A stretch of DNA of 13,383 nt, taken from positions 1 through 13,383 of the forward strand of contig JAGLDN010000238.1 of assembly GCA_023145575.1 (NCBI GenBank), written 5' to 3'. Source of the DNA: Psychromonas sp. Lineage in GTDB: Bacteria > Pseudomonadota > Gammaproteobacteria > Enterobacterales > Psychromonadaceae. Under the pieces are notes generated by a model. It was given only the letters and a program-made list of their open reading frames with translations. It was not told where the DNA came from and searched no databases. Both the position numbers and the translations under genes were made by a program. Each line of letters opens with the position of its first letter. Position 1 is the first letter of the stretch. Below are positions 1-6,887 of this stretch, piece by piece.

Positions 1-535
1 CTAGCTCATCCTGCTTTCCTTGCCAACCTAAACCAAGTTTTAGACTGAAATCCCTGCTAAATCTAGCGGCGTAGCGATAGCTTATCATTCTATCAGCACG
101 CGCAGTGCCCAGATTTCCTTGATTCATTTTAGCAAAATCATTGCCCCATACTATTGGCACATCAGCAACCAATGCAACATCACTGTATGGAGAATATTGT
201 GTCCCGTAAACTGCCCTGCCATATTTAGAATGTGTTATGCCAACAAAGCCAAGACGGGTCGTGAACGCATCTGTTCCACCGTCTAAATAATTTATTCTCC
301 ACTCGGCTGTTGTGTCTGCTGTAAATCCATTTCCTAAAGCATGTGTTGCCTTGATATTAAGGACAGGATCATCAGATGCGACTTGTGTTTGACCTTCATC
401 GGATCCTTTGAGTCCTAAATCAACATAACCTCCAAGAGAGAATGAATTAACCTCATCAACATAAAGTTGATTTGCTGATAATGAAGCAGATAAAAGTAGA
501 GTCGTGACAGCTGTAGCTACCAGTGTTTTTTTCAT
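1..535 (-). CDS. Gram-negative general porin, N-terminal part (cut by window edge)
   Basis: The frame is open from an ATG at 535 to the window edge and gives about 178 residues. Residues 1-21 form a typical Sec signal peptide: MKK, then a hydrophobic Ala/Val/Leu stretch, with likely cleavage after SLSA. The mature part starts NQLYVDE and continues with a porin-type first strand (SLGGYVDLGL). It then shows the alternating pattern of a 16-stranded trimeric porin: a TAEWRINY strand, TRLGFVGITH followed by KYGRAVYGTQYSPY (the 'G..gs...G.q' strand-loop of OmpC/OmpU-like porins), and the MISYRYAARF strand. Such porins are about 320-380 residues long, so roughly half is present. They let small solutes diffuse through the outer membrane. 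The ribosome-binding site is AGGGA, 7-9 nt before the ATG. The family call is firm, but specificity cannot be told. Confidence 0.9.
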   Translation of the reverse strand, partial: MKKTLVATAVTTLLLSASLSANQLYVDEVNSFSLGGYVDLGLKGSDEGQTQVASDDPVLNIKATHALGNGFTADTTAEWRINYLDGGTDAFTTRLGFVGITHSKYGRAVYGTQYSPYSDVALVADVPIVWGNDFAKMNQGNLGTARADRMISYRYAARFSRDFSLKLGLGWQGKQDEL

Positions 536-614
536 GTGTGATCCCTATTGCATGTATTTTAAATTTAATAAATATTTTAGATATTACTAACAAAATATTG
601 TCTAAATAATCTTT

Positions 615-644
615 CTTATATTAATCTAATTTTTACTTAATCAA
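615..644 (-). promoter_or_regulatory. Candidate promoter of the porin gene
   Basis: On the minus strand TTGATT (644-639) is followed after 18 nt by TATAAG (620-615), a fair sigma-70 pair. It would give a 5' UTR of about 75 nt before the porin ATG at 535, a length usual for porin mRNAs. The surroundings are extremely AT-rich, so a chance match is possible. Confidence 0.3.
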
Positions 645-808
645 ACCCTTAAATTTTTTATATCTTAAAAGTGAGATCTTGTCGATGTTTTTTTTGCTTT
701 GTTATGTGTTTTCACAAGAGGTTGTAATTTAGTTAGCAAGCACTTTTAGCTTGATAAATAACTTTTGCGGTAGCGCAGTTATTTTACGGTGTGAGTCAAA
801 ACTAATAA

Positions 809-1208
809 TAAACCCATGTGACGTAAAAATTCAACGTCAGATCGGAAAATTGTTCCAAGACATGAGGAATAAAATTTCCCTCACGATGATTAACAACGTT
901 GATCACCTGACGGGGGAATTAAAATAGAGACCTTAATTTTAACGAGTCGTTTTAAATCGAAATTTTATCACGACGTTGATTGGTACAAGTTGCCTTGCCA
1001 GTGCTTCGCGAACTCTCTTTATTCTGAAAACAAGTCAGCTTTGCGCTCTGCAATTGAAAAGGGAGTAACCATAAAATAATTAAAATCTTTTGGTTAATTC
1101 TAGTGAACAATGATAATCGAAGCTAATTGTTGATAGGTGACATGTTGTGCCGCTACCTGACATTTTAGCTAATGGCGGACATTGCACCTTCACGTAACAT
1201 GAGTATAT
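809..1208. repeat. Dispersed MITE-like repeat, copy 1
   Basis: The element starts near ACCCATGTGACGTAAAA (812) and ends with ACGTAACATGAGTATA (about 1191-1206), which reads TATACTCATGTTACGT on the other strand, so the ends are imperfect inverted repeats. Inside are family landmarks shared with the copy at 5391-5708: a GATTAAC-AAC-GTTGATC palindrome (near 887-903), then GAATTAAAATAGAGACCTTAAT, then a CGAAATTTTATCACGACGTTGATTGG-like block. No ORF is present. It lies about 275 bp upstream of the porin gene. Confidence 0.65.
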
Positions 1209-1499
1209 ATCCGTTTGGAACCGAGGGGCTAAATTTAGCAAGCGTTGAGGTAAACCTTTGGAAGGCGGGAATTTTTTGATCTAACTCATTCAATCGATAC
1301 TTGTCTACTTTTATTATGTTTGCCTCAAAACCAGCCCGCTAGGGCGTCAACTCGAAATTATTAAAGTTTAAATGTATTTTTTTATTTAAATGCAGGCAAT
1401 TAATAATGCCTTCGCCAATTTTATTTAAGCTAAAAATATAGTTATCCGTTCTAATTAAATAATCAGCTTACAGGCTAAAAACTTGTCAAAATAGGTGAA
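1209..1499. other. Gene-free AT-rich spacer
   Basis: No coding frame with a usable start or recognisable protein was found. It holds a perfect 12-bp palindrome GCTAAATTTAGC (1228-1239) and a weak hairpin AGGCA...TGCCT (1394-1411) without a proper U-tract. Neither can be assigned a role. Confidence 0.4.
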
Positions 1500-1722
1500 C
1501 TTTCATTTTGGAGAAGGTGTTGAATTAATTAATGCAATGACTTAATGAAAGGACAGCTTGGCAATATTTGATAAGGGCTAACAATTAAAGATAAAATATT
1601 TTTTAACATAAACTACAGGAAACTATCGCGCAGATAATCGCTAAGTTGTTATCAAACTGCGTTTTGCCTCAGTGTCTGAGCTGACAAGTAAGCAAAGCAT
1701 TTTGATAGGGAACGCGTATAAA
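1500..1722. repeat. Dispersed MITE-like repeat, degraded copy 2 (right part)
   Basis: The stretch from about 1665 to 1722 has the same order of words as the right ends of other copies: GCCT, then a GTCTGAGCTGACAA-like word, then AAGCAAAGCATTTTGATAGGG. Compare CCTGACAAAGCATTTTAACGTCAGATGGG at 5675-5704. An upstream word ATGCAATGACTTAATG resembles the internal AATAATGACTTTAAT block of the family. The left boundary is a guess. Confidence 0.35.
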
Positions 1723-1789
1723 GAAAAATGTATTCATAAATTGATGGGGTTAATAATTATTTATAACTTATATTGTAAGCACTATTATT

Positions 1790-2680
1790 TCAACGATATG
1801 ACACATAACTAAAAACAAAGGAAGCCCAACAGTACGCATTTGAAAGCGCTTCTAAACTATCATGACGAGCTAATTCAGCGCTGGAAAGTTTAGCATAATT
1901 TGAGGCGTGATCTCCCTTAGTCGGAATACAATATGGCTCATGAGATCTCAGTGACGTGTCTAGTATTTGCCACGCCAATGCAGCATAAATTTCAAAAGCA
2001 CGATTTTTACCCACTCGAGCAGGGATCAACATTTCGGAATTAACATATACAGTATATCCTGAGGGATCATAGCAGTCACGTAAAACAGCTCCGCCACCAA
2101 CGTCCTTCATAGGTCTTGCGTCAAGAACTTTATCCTCATTAGTCTTGGCGCGCATATCGCAAAATATTAAGAGTTCTTCTTTATCAGTCAATATGAAATG
2201 CATTTTTTTTAACCCTTGCTTTATTATACTATAACTATCTTCGCCAGTGGATTTATCATAACGATTCATAGGCGTTACTCCGAACGCTAAGCGCACTCTC
2301 TCTTGATTTTCATCTTCATCAAGAAAGCCGTCCAAATCGCCCTTCCCAATAACGCAGGCATCTAATGCTCGTAGTGAATAAATAATAAGATCTTCCATAG
2401 ATAATTGTAATCGATATTTTTCAGACTCTGAAAATGTATTCACTTCGTCTGGTCCGTGCACACTCCTATACATTAAAAATATCATAGACGATTTTTCATG
2501 TGTGTTATGTTTAGACGCCAGACGTTTCTCTTTCGCTTTATCAATCAGTCTATTTTGTTTAATTTCAACCGAAGCATCGTCATACAGGAGTGGCGAATTA
2601 CCAAATTTAACCTTTTTATTAGTTACCTTCGAGATTAACCAGTGAACAATGCGAGGTTTCTTGGATAGTATAGATTTCAT
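1790..2680 (-). CDS. Unrecognised 296-aa protein, possible inactive M35-like metallopeptidase relative
   Basis: The start is well fixed: AGGAGG lies 5 nt before the ATG at 2680. There is no signal peptide or membrane segment; the first 60 residues are basic and the middle acidic (DLDGFLDEDENQE, 115-127). No family was recognised with certainty. The order of elements from about residue 130 recalls deuterolysin/lysine-specific (M35) metallopeptidases: RLAFG (130-134), an IIKQGLKKM helix (152-160), FCD (173-175), GYTVYVNSEM (208-217), then NRAFEIYAALAW (226-237) where M35 enzymes carry RAxTxxHExxH, and finally LEALSNAYCWASF (276-288) resembling the family's NADSYEYF end. The zinc-binding HExxH is absent, so any such relative would be catalytically dead. 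Residues 212-235 also match the tandem genes at 11175 and 12409. It stands alone; neighbours are repeats. Confidence 0.75.
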   Translation of the reverse strand: MKSILSKKPRIVHWLISKVTNKKVKFGNSPLLYDDASVEIKQNRLIDKAKEKRLASKHNTHEKSSMIFLMYRSVHGPDEVNTFSESEKYRLQLSMEDLIIYSLRALDACVIGKGDLDGFLDEDENQERVRLAFGVTPMNRYDKSTGEDSYSIIKQGLKKMHFILTDKEELLIFCDMRAKTNEDKVLDARPMKDVGGGAVLRDCYDPSGYTVYVNSEMLIPARVGKNRAFEIYAALAWQILDTSLRSHEPYCIPTKGDHASNYAKLSSAELARHDSLEALSNAYCWASFVFSYVSYR

Positions 2681-2685
2681 TTTAT

Positions 2686-2691
2686 CCTCCT
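2686..2691 (-). promoter_or_regulatory. Perfect Shine-Dalgarno AGGAGG
   Basis: AGGAGG on the minus strand sits 5 nt from the ATG at 2680. It is the strongest ribosome-binding site in the window and supports both expression and this start codon. Confidence 0.8.
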
Positions 2692-3052
2692 GTGATCAAT
2701 AATAAAATGCTAATTGATAAGGAAGGCTATAGCAAATACGTGACAGAAATAACCTTATATATTAAAAACTAAATTATTAATACTTACGAAAAAAATTGGC
2801 ATAATAGTATTTTTATATTAAATACGGCTCTTTATTGTTGGGCGTGAACAGGTGTTGGCATGAAACTGGAGTGGTGTAAGCCCCCTTAAAAACAGAAAAA
2901 CAATTAGGCAGTATTGAAACAATATTTATTATAAGCCATTTATTGGTCAAATGATACAAAAATCAACTTTTTAATTCTAATTTAAAACTGATTGGTGTTT
3001 TATCAAAATCTTCTATATTTTAATTAGAATAGAAATTATTATAAAAAAAAAT
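2692..3052. other. AT-rich spacer with a long inverted repeat
   Basis: No gene was seen. The one notable structure is a pair of near-perfect arms, ATTCTAATTTAAAA (2974-2987) and TTTTAATTAGAAT (3018-3030), separated by 30 nt. They could form a hairpin or be ends of a small relic. The promoter of the gene at 1790-2680 must lie here, but no convincing -35/-10 pair stands out from the AT-rich background. Confidence 0.4.
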
Positions 3053-3283
3053 ATGTTGCACAAAGGTCGTGATTTTTTTCTAATGCTACAAAGACATATG
3101 ACGAACCTAGCAAAAATAGTCTATTTTGTCATTGATGAAACTAAAGAAGCCATGCCATTAGAAAAATTAACCGCAAAAGTTAATGAAATAGAAGATTTTA
3201 ACGGAACGGCATGCCAACAAAGACTCTTGAGGTATATACCCATCTTCAGGTGTGATGGGTATAAACACATGGAGCATAAATAA
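3053..3283 (+). CDS. Doubtful small ORF, probably the stump of a broken gene
   Basis: This 76-codon frame begins at ATG 3053 without a ribosome-binding site; an alternative ATG is at 3098. The stretch MTNLAKIVYFVIDETKEAMPLEKLTAKVNEIEDF has protein-like composition, with an amphipathic helix and a small-domain feel. The reading frame then runs straight into the TATACCCATC...GATGGGTATA palindrome (3235-3263) and ends 20 nt later. The last 16 residues are therefore repeat-encoded, and the original gene may have been cut there. The family is not recognised. Confidence 0.25.
   Translation: MLHKGRDFFLMLQRHMTNLAKIVYFVIDETKEAMPLEKLTAKVNEIEDFNGTACQQRLLRYIPIFRCDGYKHMEHK
3235..3263. repeat. TIR-TIR palindrome (REP-like / minimal MITE derivative)
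   Basis: TATACCCATC (3235-3244) and GATGGGTATA (3254-3263) are perfect 10-bp inverted arms around a 9-nt loop, TTCAGGTGT. The arms equal the outermost bases of the IS630 relic's right end (GATGGGTATA, 10757-10766) and of the dispersed repeats. A related sequence, TATACCCAACACCTGAAGAT, starts at 7341. Confidence 0.75.
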
Positions 3284-3705
3284 TAAGAGTTATTGATACT
3301 TAATTGCCAACGCCACTTGCGAAGGTCCACTTTTATTATTGGATGCGGTTTAGCCCAAGCAACAAAACAATGTATTATTGCCTTAAAGTAGTTGTCTGCA
3401 AGCCATAAAAACAACAGGTGGTCGTACGCTATTGAATATCGTTGGTACAATGAAGATAAACAATCTTTAAGATGAGTATAGGATCAATACAACACCATAA
3501 AGGAAGATTACATTATTTACTTTTTTGCGAAAATCAAGCAAGATAGTGACAAAGAAGGAACATACACTTAATTCTCGATTAAACTGGATATTAGCGCAGA
3601 AAAGAGATTTCTGAAAAGTGAAATAATATTTGTATATATCATCATGTGAAAATAATGGTTGTTTTCTTGACTTTAAAGCTTGATTGGCCGTGACGTGATT
3701 GTGGT
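3284..3705. other. Spacer, no recognisable gene
   Basis: Short frames on both strands are full of stops and none resembles a protein known to me. Because an mtnA remnant follows directly, part of this stretch may be its unrecognisably decayed upstream portion. That is inference only. Confidence 0.35.
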
Positions 3706-3928
3706 GACATACCTATTAAGCAGCGATTAGCAGCAGATGTGATAAAGATCAATGGTGCTCATCGCGGCACAAGGCATAACGGCAATTAACCCTTCATTTG
3801 ATTTCACTCCCGCAAGATTGATAGATGCAATTGTCACCGAGGTCGGTGTTGTATTATTACCTTCATTAGCAACCATGAATATTATAAAAGGAGATCAAGA
3901 TGAGCAAAACAGTATTAATAACAGGTAG
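3706..3928 (+). pseudogene. mtnA: 3' remnant of methylthioribose-1-phosphate isomerase (mtnA)
   Basis: Translation in two frames gives the last part of MtnA. DIPIKQRLAADVIKING (from 3706) is joined by a frameshift near 3753-3757 to VLIAAQGITAINPSFDFTP and then ARLIDAIVTEVGVV. Together they match the family's C-terminal order: 'IPIeeR...V..ing..iA..G....NPaFDvTPArLItAIiTE.Gv'. In an intact organism MtnA isomerises 5-methylthioribose-1-phosphate to the ribulose form in the methionine salvage pathway. Here the first ~280 residues are missing and the frame is broken, so no enzyme is made. The last frame continues through the ribosome-binding site and start of the following dehydrogenase and stops at 3926-3928, a 29-nt overlap. 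Confidence 0.7.
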
Positions 3929-4574
3929 TAACCGTGGTATAGGTTTAGAATTTTGTACGCATTTAAAACGGCGTGGTTATTTTGTGATTGCGACGTGTAG
4001 GCAAAGCTCTCCAGCATTAGATCTTCTCGGTGTTGAGTTGATTGAGGATGTTGATGTGAGTGATTTTCAAAGCCTTGCCAATTTAGCTACTATTTTATCA
4101 GGAAGGAAAATTGATTGGCTGATTAATAATGCTGGCGTTGCAGATGATATTTCTATGGATGAATTTACTGAACGAACGATTGCCAGTTGCAAACGTATGT
4201 ATGAGGTTAATAGTTTAGGGCCATTATTAACGACAAAAGCTTTGCGTGGGAATTTATCAAAAGGTAGTAAGGTCGGTATTATTACCAGTCGAATGGGATC
4301 CGTTGCTGATAATGATTCGGGTGGTAGTTATGGTTATCGCATGTCAAAAGCAGCGGTTAATGCTGCAGGTAAATCACTATCAATTGATTTAAAACCAAAC
4401 GGTATTGCGGTGGGATTGTTGCATCCAGGTTGGGTTCGTACGGATATGACGGGACATAGTGGTTTAATTGATACTGATGAATCTGTTTCGGGTTTAATGA
4501 CTAGAATGGATGAATTGAATATTGATAATACGGGCTCATTTTGGCATAGCAATGGTGAGTTATTATCTTGGTAG
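3900..4574 (+). CDS. Short-chain dehydrogenase/reductase (SDR)
   Basis: This is a complete 224-aa classical SDR with a Rossmann fold. The cofactor motif TGSNRGIG (residues 8-15) is followed by a CRQ turn (33-35), which suggests NADP preference, and by NNAG (76-79). The catalytic tetrad is in place: N104 in YEVNSLG, S130 in IITS, and Y146-x3-K150 in YGYRMSK. The HPGWVRTDM loop (175-183) closes the active site. It is closest in style to the C-factor/CsgA-like and YbbO-like subgroup of short SDRs. The substrate is unknown. The start is supported by AGGAGA 5-9 nt upstream. It follows a dead mtnA stump, so any former co-transcription with methionine salvage has been lost. It looks intact and functional. 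Confidence 0.9.
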   Translation: MSKTVLITGSNRGIGLEFCTHLKRRGYFVIATCRQSSPALDLLGVELIEDVDVSDFQSLANLATILSGRKIDWLINNAGVADDISMDEFTERTIASCKRMYEVNSLGPLLTTKALRGNLSKGSKVGIITSRMGSVADNDSGGSYGYRMSKAAVNAAGKSLSIDLKPNGIAVGLLHPGWVRTDMTGHSGLIDTDESVSGLMTRMDELNIDNTGSFWHSNGELLSW

Positions 4575-4735
4575 CGAACCCCTCGATCATTACCAGTTGA
4601 GCAACACGCTTTACCTGAATTGATAAAGGTAATCACATTAGAACACGGTTTGTAGTACATATGAACTGTGGTATTGTACATCTGTTGATGGCGAAATGCA
4701 TACCTATACAATGAGGCAAGACAACTATTTAACAT

Positions 4736-4762
4736 GTCTTATTTTAATCTTAAGACTTTTTT
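4736..4762 (+). terminator. Rho-independent terminator candidate downstream of the SDR
   Basis: The 6-bp arms GTCTTA (4736-4741) and TAAGAC (4751-4756) enclose a 9-nt loop and are followed by six T residues (4757-4762). It lies 160 bp beyond the SDR stop codon. The stem is AT-rich and so weak, but arms and T-run are in the right arrangement on the plus strand. Confidence 0.5.
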
Positions 4763-4785
4763 GATAAAGCTCAGTTAGCCTTAAT

Positions 4786-5280
4786 TCAGGCACGATAAAC
4801 GTTTATTGGTTTTCTATATTTTAATGCTTCGTGAAACCGTTCATCATTATAAAATTTAATGTGATCCTCTGCGTCTTCTTGCAGATCTTTAATTGACTTA
4901 TATTCACCTAGATCAATGCGTTCACATTTTGAACTTCGCAAAAATATTTCAACACACAAGTTATCCTTAGCTTGATCCTTTCCGTCTATTGAAATTATGA
5001 TATCACTCTTTTTTAGCCTTTGAGAATACACCTCGCTTGTCTATTGGTTACTTTGATTAGTATTGAATATTTCAGGTGTCCCGAATGTACTTAATGCTGG
5101 ATCTAATACATTCATAACCAATGCACAGTCCATCGTATTTGATATCTTGTGCTCTTTTGTTTGGCCACGTCAATGAGACTTGTTTCACGGCTCAAAATAG
5201 CCTTTAAACCAAACTCCTTTATATATGTTTCGACACTGTTCAGGCAAACACCTAAACTATTTTCAAGTAGTTGTTGATGT
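4786..5280 (-). pseudogene. IS3-family transposase relic (C-terminal integrase core)
   Basis: Read on the minus strand, an upstream piece gives ETYIKEFGLKAILSRETS, the region just before the integrase core in IS3 OrfB. Then come SNTMDCALVMNVLDPAL and FGTPEIFNTNQSNQ, the 'GtPeIFNTDQGsQFTS' block. Its aspartate has become Asn and it ends in a TAG where QFTS should be. The next open stretch (4786-5031) supplies IISIDGKDQAKDNLCVE, LGEYKSIKDLQED and IKFYNDERFHEALKYRKP, the classic 'DN..iErf..slK...iy....s......i..YI.fYN..R.H.sL.y.tP' end with the catalytic Glu at VEIF. At least one stop, one frameshift and a deletion of the middle make it inactive. In live IS3 elements this protein does cut-and-paste via a circular intermediate. 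Termini were not identified. Confidence 0.85.
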
Positions 5281-5390
5281 TATTTTTTATCGCTATAAAT
5301 GGGTAGTGTTTCAAAAACATTAGATATTTATTTTTTCATATCTTCTCTTTTTAGATTCACTTTTTCAGTGTAAGAAAAAGAACTTCGGTT

Positions 5391-5708
5391 TATACCCATG
5401 TAACGTAAAAGTGCAAATTCAGCAATGGAAATAACACCAAGGTGCTAGGCATAAAATTGCCCTATCGATGATTAACTACGTTAATCACCAAAGGTCGAAT
5501 TAAAATAAAGACTTTAATTACTAAGTGGTTATTTTACATGGAGTTTTATGACAACGCAGGTTGTTACTCGTTGTCTTGCGGGGCTCAAGATCGAAAACCA
5601 AGACTGCGTTACAATAATCTAAAAGTGAATAATAATTGCCTAATCTTGTGCCTTGTTCTGATCATCTAGGCTAAGCCTGACAAAGCATTTTAACGTCAGA
5701 TGGGTCTA
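5391..5708. repeat. Dispersed MITE-like repeat, copy 3 (best preserved ends)
   Basis: The left end TATACCCATGTAACGT (5391-5406) and right end ACGTCAGATGGGTCTA (5693-5708) match as inverted repeats at 13 of 16 positions and are bordered by TA. Inside are the GATTAAC-TAC-GTTAATC palindrome (near 5468-5484), AAAGGTCGAATTAAAATAAAG, and the CCTGACAAAGCATTTTAACG block leading into the right end. The right end aligns with that of the IS630 relic (AAGCATTTTGACGGATGATGGGTATA, split at 10741-10766), suggesting mobilisation by an IS630-type transposase. No ORF is present. Confidence 0.75.
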
Positions 5709-6154
5709 AATTCAATAGCTAACATTGCAGCGGCGCGGTAAGGTTTTTGAGCTTAGGCTCAATTGATTGTTATTTATTAGATAAGCTCATGCGTGTATTC
5801 TTTAAAAGCTTTAGTCGGCTCCATTACTATAATAGCATTCGCAAAAAATATTTTATAATTTGTAGGCTCTTGGATGTCATATTATTCTCACTTGCAATTT
5901 CAAAAATTGTTTTTTCATTTTCAAATAGCTATAGCACAAGTCGACTTTTAAATTTCGCTGAATAAGTTGCTTTTTTTGTTCATTTCGATTTTTATATTTT
6001 TGAATATATTATCTCAAATAGGAATAAGGTTGTTAAATTTATTGTTTAGATTTCTTGGGGTCTTATATTGACGACATAACCCGAAAAGACAAACCCTTTA
6101 GGTTAGCTTTGTTATTTAAAACACTTTACTTTACTATTAAAAATATAGGAGCAG
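5709..6154. other. AT-rich spacer, no supported gene
   Basis: A 72-codon frame at 5747-5965 has a TTG start, no proper ribosome-binding site and an AT-driven Phe/Ile/Leu composition; it is not counted as a gene. The hairpin TTGAGC-TTAG-GCTCAA (5747-5762) has 6-bp arms, but the following bases do not form a T-run typical of a terminator. Confidence 0.4.
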
Positions 6155-6223
6155 CTTAATATCACAGCATGAAACGGCCTAATATTAAAACATGTAGCGG
6201 CATAATATGGCAACATTTAATTG
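6155..6223. repeat. Three tandem 23-bp direct repeats (iterons)
   Basis: TAATAT recurs at 6157, 6180 and 6203, exactly 23 bp apart. CAT(G) follows each at the same offset (6168, 6191, 6214), and the first two copies end in CGG. Consensus is roughly cyTAATATnnnAnCATGnArCGG, with the third copy degenerate in its last 7 bases. The array ends 47 bp before the TATAAT at 6271, so it is placed like activator or repressor sites for the next gene. Phased spacing of about two helical turns would put binding sites on one face of the DNA. Confidence 0.65.
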
Positions 6224-6247
6224 TTATCCTTAATCCCATAAAATCAC

Positions 6248-6276
6248 TCCCTGAAAGCAAACTTCTGGGGTATAAT
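6248..6276 (+). promoter_or_regulatory. Candidate promoter of the isochorismatase-like gene
   Basis: A perfect -10 hexamer TATAAT (6271-6276) is preceded by TCTGGGG, but the -35 position (about 6248-6253, TCCCTG) is poor. A strong -10 with a weak -35 is typical of activator-dependent promoters, which would suit the iterons just upstream. Transcription would start near 6283, 47 nt before the GTG start. Confidence 0.5.
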
Positions 6277-6329
6277 GTGATCGTTCGCATCCTTGTCAGT
6301 TTCATCTAAATTAAAAAAGGAAACACCTT

Positions 6330-6887
6330 GTGCTCATTTTAGGTAGGTTAATGGTTTCTGTTCAACAACGTATATCTTGCGGGATTAAAATGGCATTGTT
6401 CATCATTGAAAACATAGAAGGAAACACTATATCAAACACATTAGAGGAAAGAATGGCAACTTCTTATGTTTCATTATGTCAACAAAACATTTTGACATTT
6501 ATGCAATTAAATCACGTTCCTATCTGGACAATTAGATTTCAATCGGGAAGTCAAAACGCAGCAAATGAAACAGTTAATCAAAGTTCCTGTGGATTTCATA
6601 AAACCTTAAGAATATCTCATCCTAATGCGTTCCAAGACACCAATCTGGCTGAAGAATTAAAACAACTAAAGATTAGCCAAATTGTTGTTATAGGAAAAAA
6701 TGACAACACTGTGATGCACATGACAATAGGTCCAAAATGGGTCCAAACTGACACTGGTAGAAATGGCGCCACCCACCTTGGATATACAGTATTGACTTGC
6801 AGTGAAGTTATAGACGGCTCAACTCCATCATGGAAAGATTGTACTGAGGAACATTATCAACGTTTAGAATTTTACAAGATGTTCTAG
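6330..6887 (+). CDS. Isochorismatase-fold (cysteine hydrolase-like) protein, probable pseudoenzyme
   Basis: This 185-aa protein has the isochorismatase-like layout. ALFIIENIEGN (22-32) sits where the family has 'ALlviDmQ.g'; VPIWTIRF (63-70) is the second strand; SHPNAFQDTNLAEELKQLKISQIVVIG (96-122) matches 'k...SaF..T.L...L...gi..lvv.G'; and GYTVLTCSEVIDG (151-163) matches 'Gy.v.vv.Dav'. The catalytic set is missing: Asp is Glu27, no Lys occupies the usual place before SAF, and the nucleophile Cys six residues after the G of 'vvtG' is Val128. About eight extra residues (GPKWVQTDTGRNG) replace the usual helix after that position. It is more likely a binding protein or a dead enzyme than a hydrolase. 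GTG 6330 follows AAGGA by 8 nt; ATG 6351 and ATG 6390 (after GGGA, just before the first strand) are alternatives, the last giving 165 aa. Confidence 0.7.
   Translation: MLILGRLMVSVQQRISCGIKMALFIIENIEGNTISNTLEERMATSYVSLCQQNILTFMQLNHVPIWTIRFQSGSQNAANETVNQSSCGFHKTLRISHPNAFQDTNLAEELKQLKISQIVVIGKNDNTVMHMTIGPKWVQTDTGRNGATHLGYTVLTCSEVIDGSTPSWKDCTEEHYQRLEFYKMF

Noticed and set aside
3121..3450. 109-codon minus-strand frame with a hydrophobic N-terminus
   Set aside because: No ribosome-binding site, runs antisense through the palindrome at 3235-3263, and no recognisable domain; probably a chance frame.
4334..4735. 133-codon minus-strand frame
   Set aside because: Lies antisense to the well-supported SDR gene and has no protein family features.
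5747..5965. 72-codon plus-strand frame rich in Phe, Ile and Leu
   Set aside because: TTG start, no properly spaced ribosome-binding site, AT-driven composition and no family resemblance.
6155..6223. CRISPR array
   Set aside because: The three units are contiguous 23-bp repeats with no unique spacers, and no cas genes are present.
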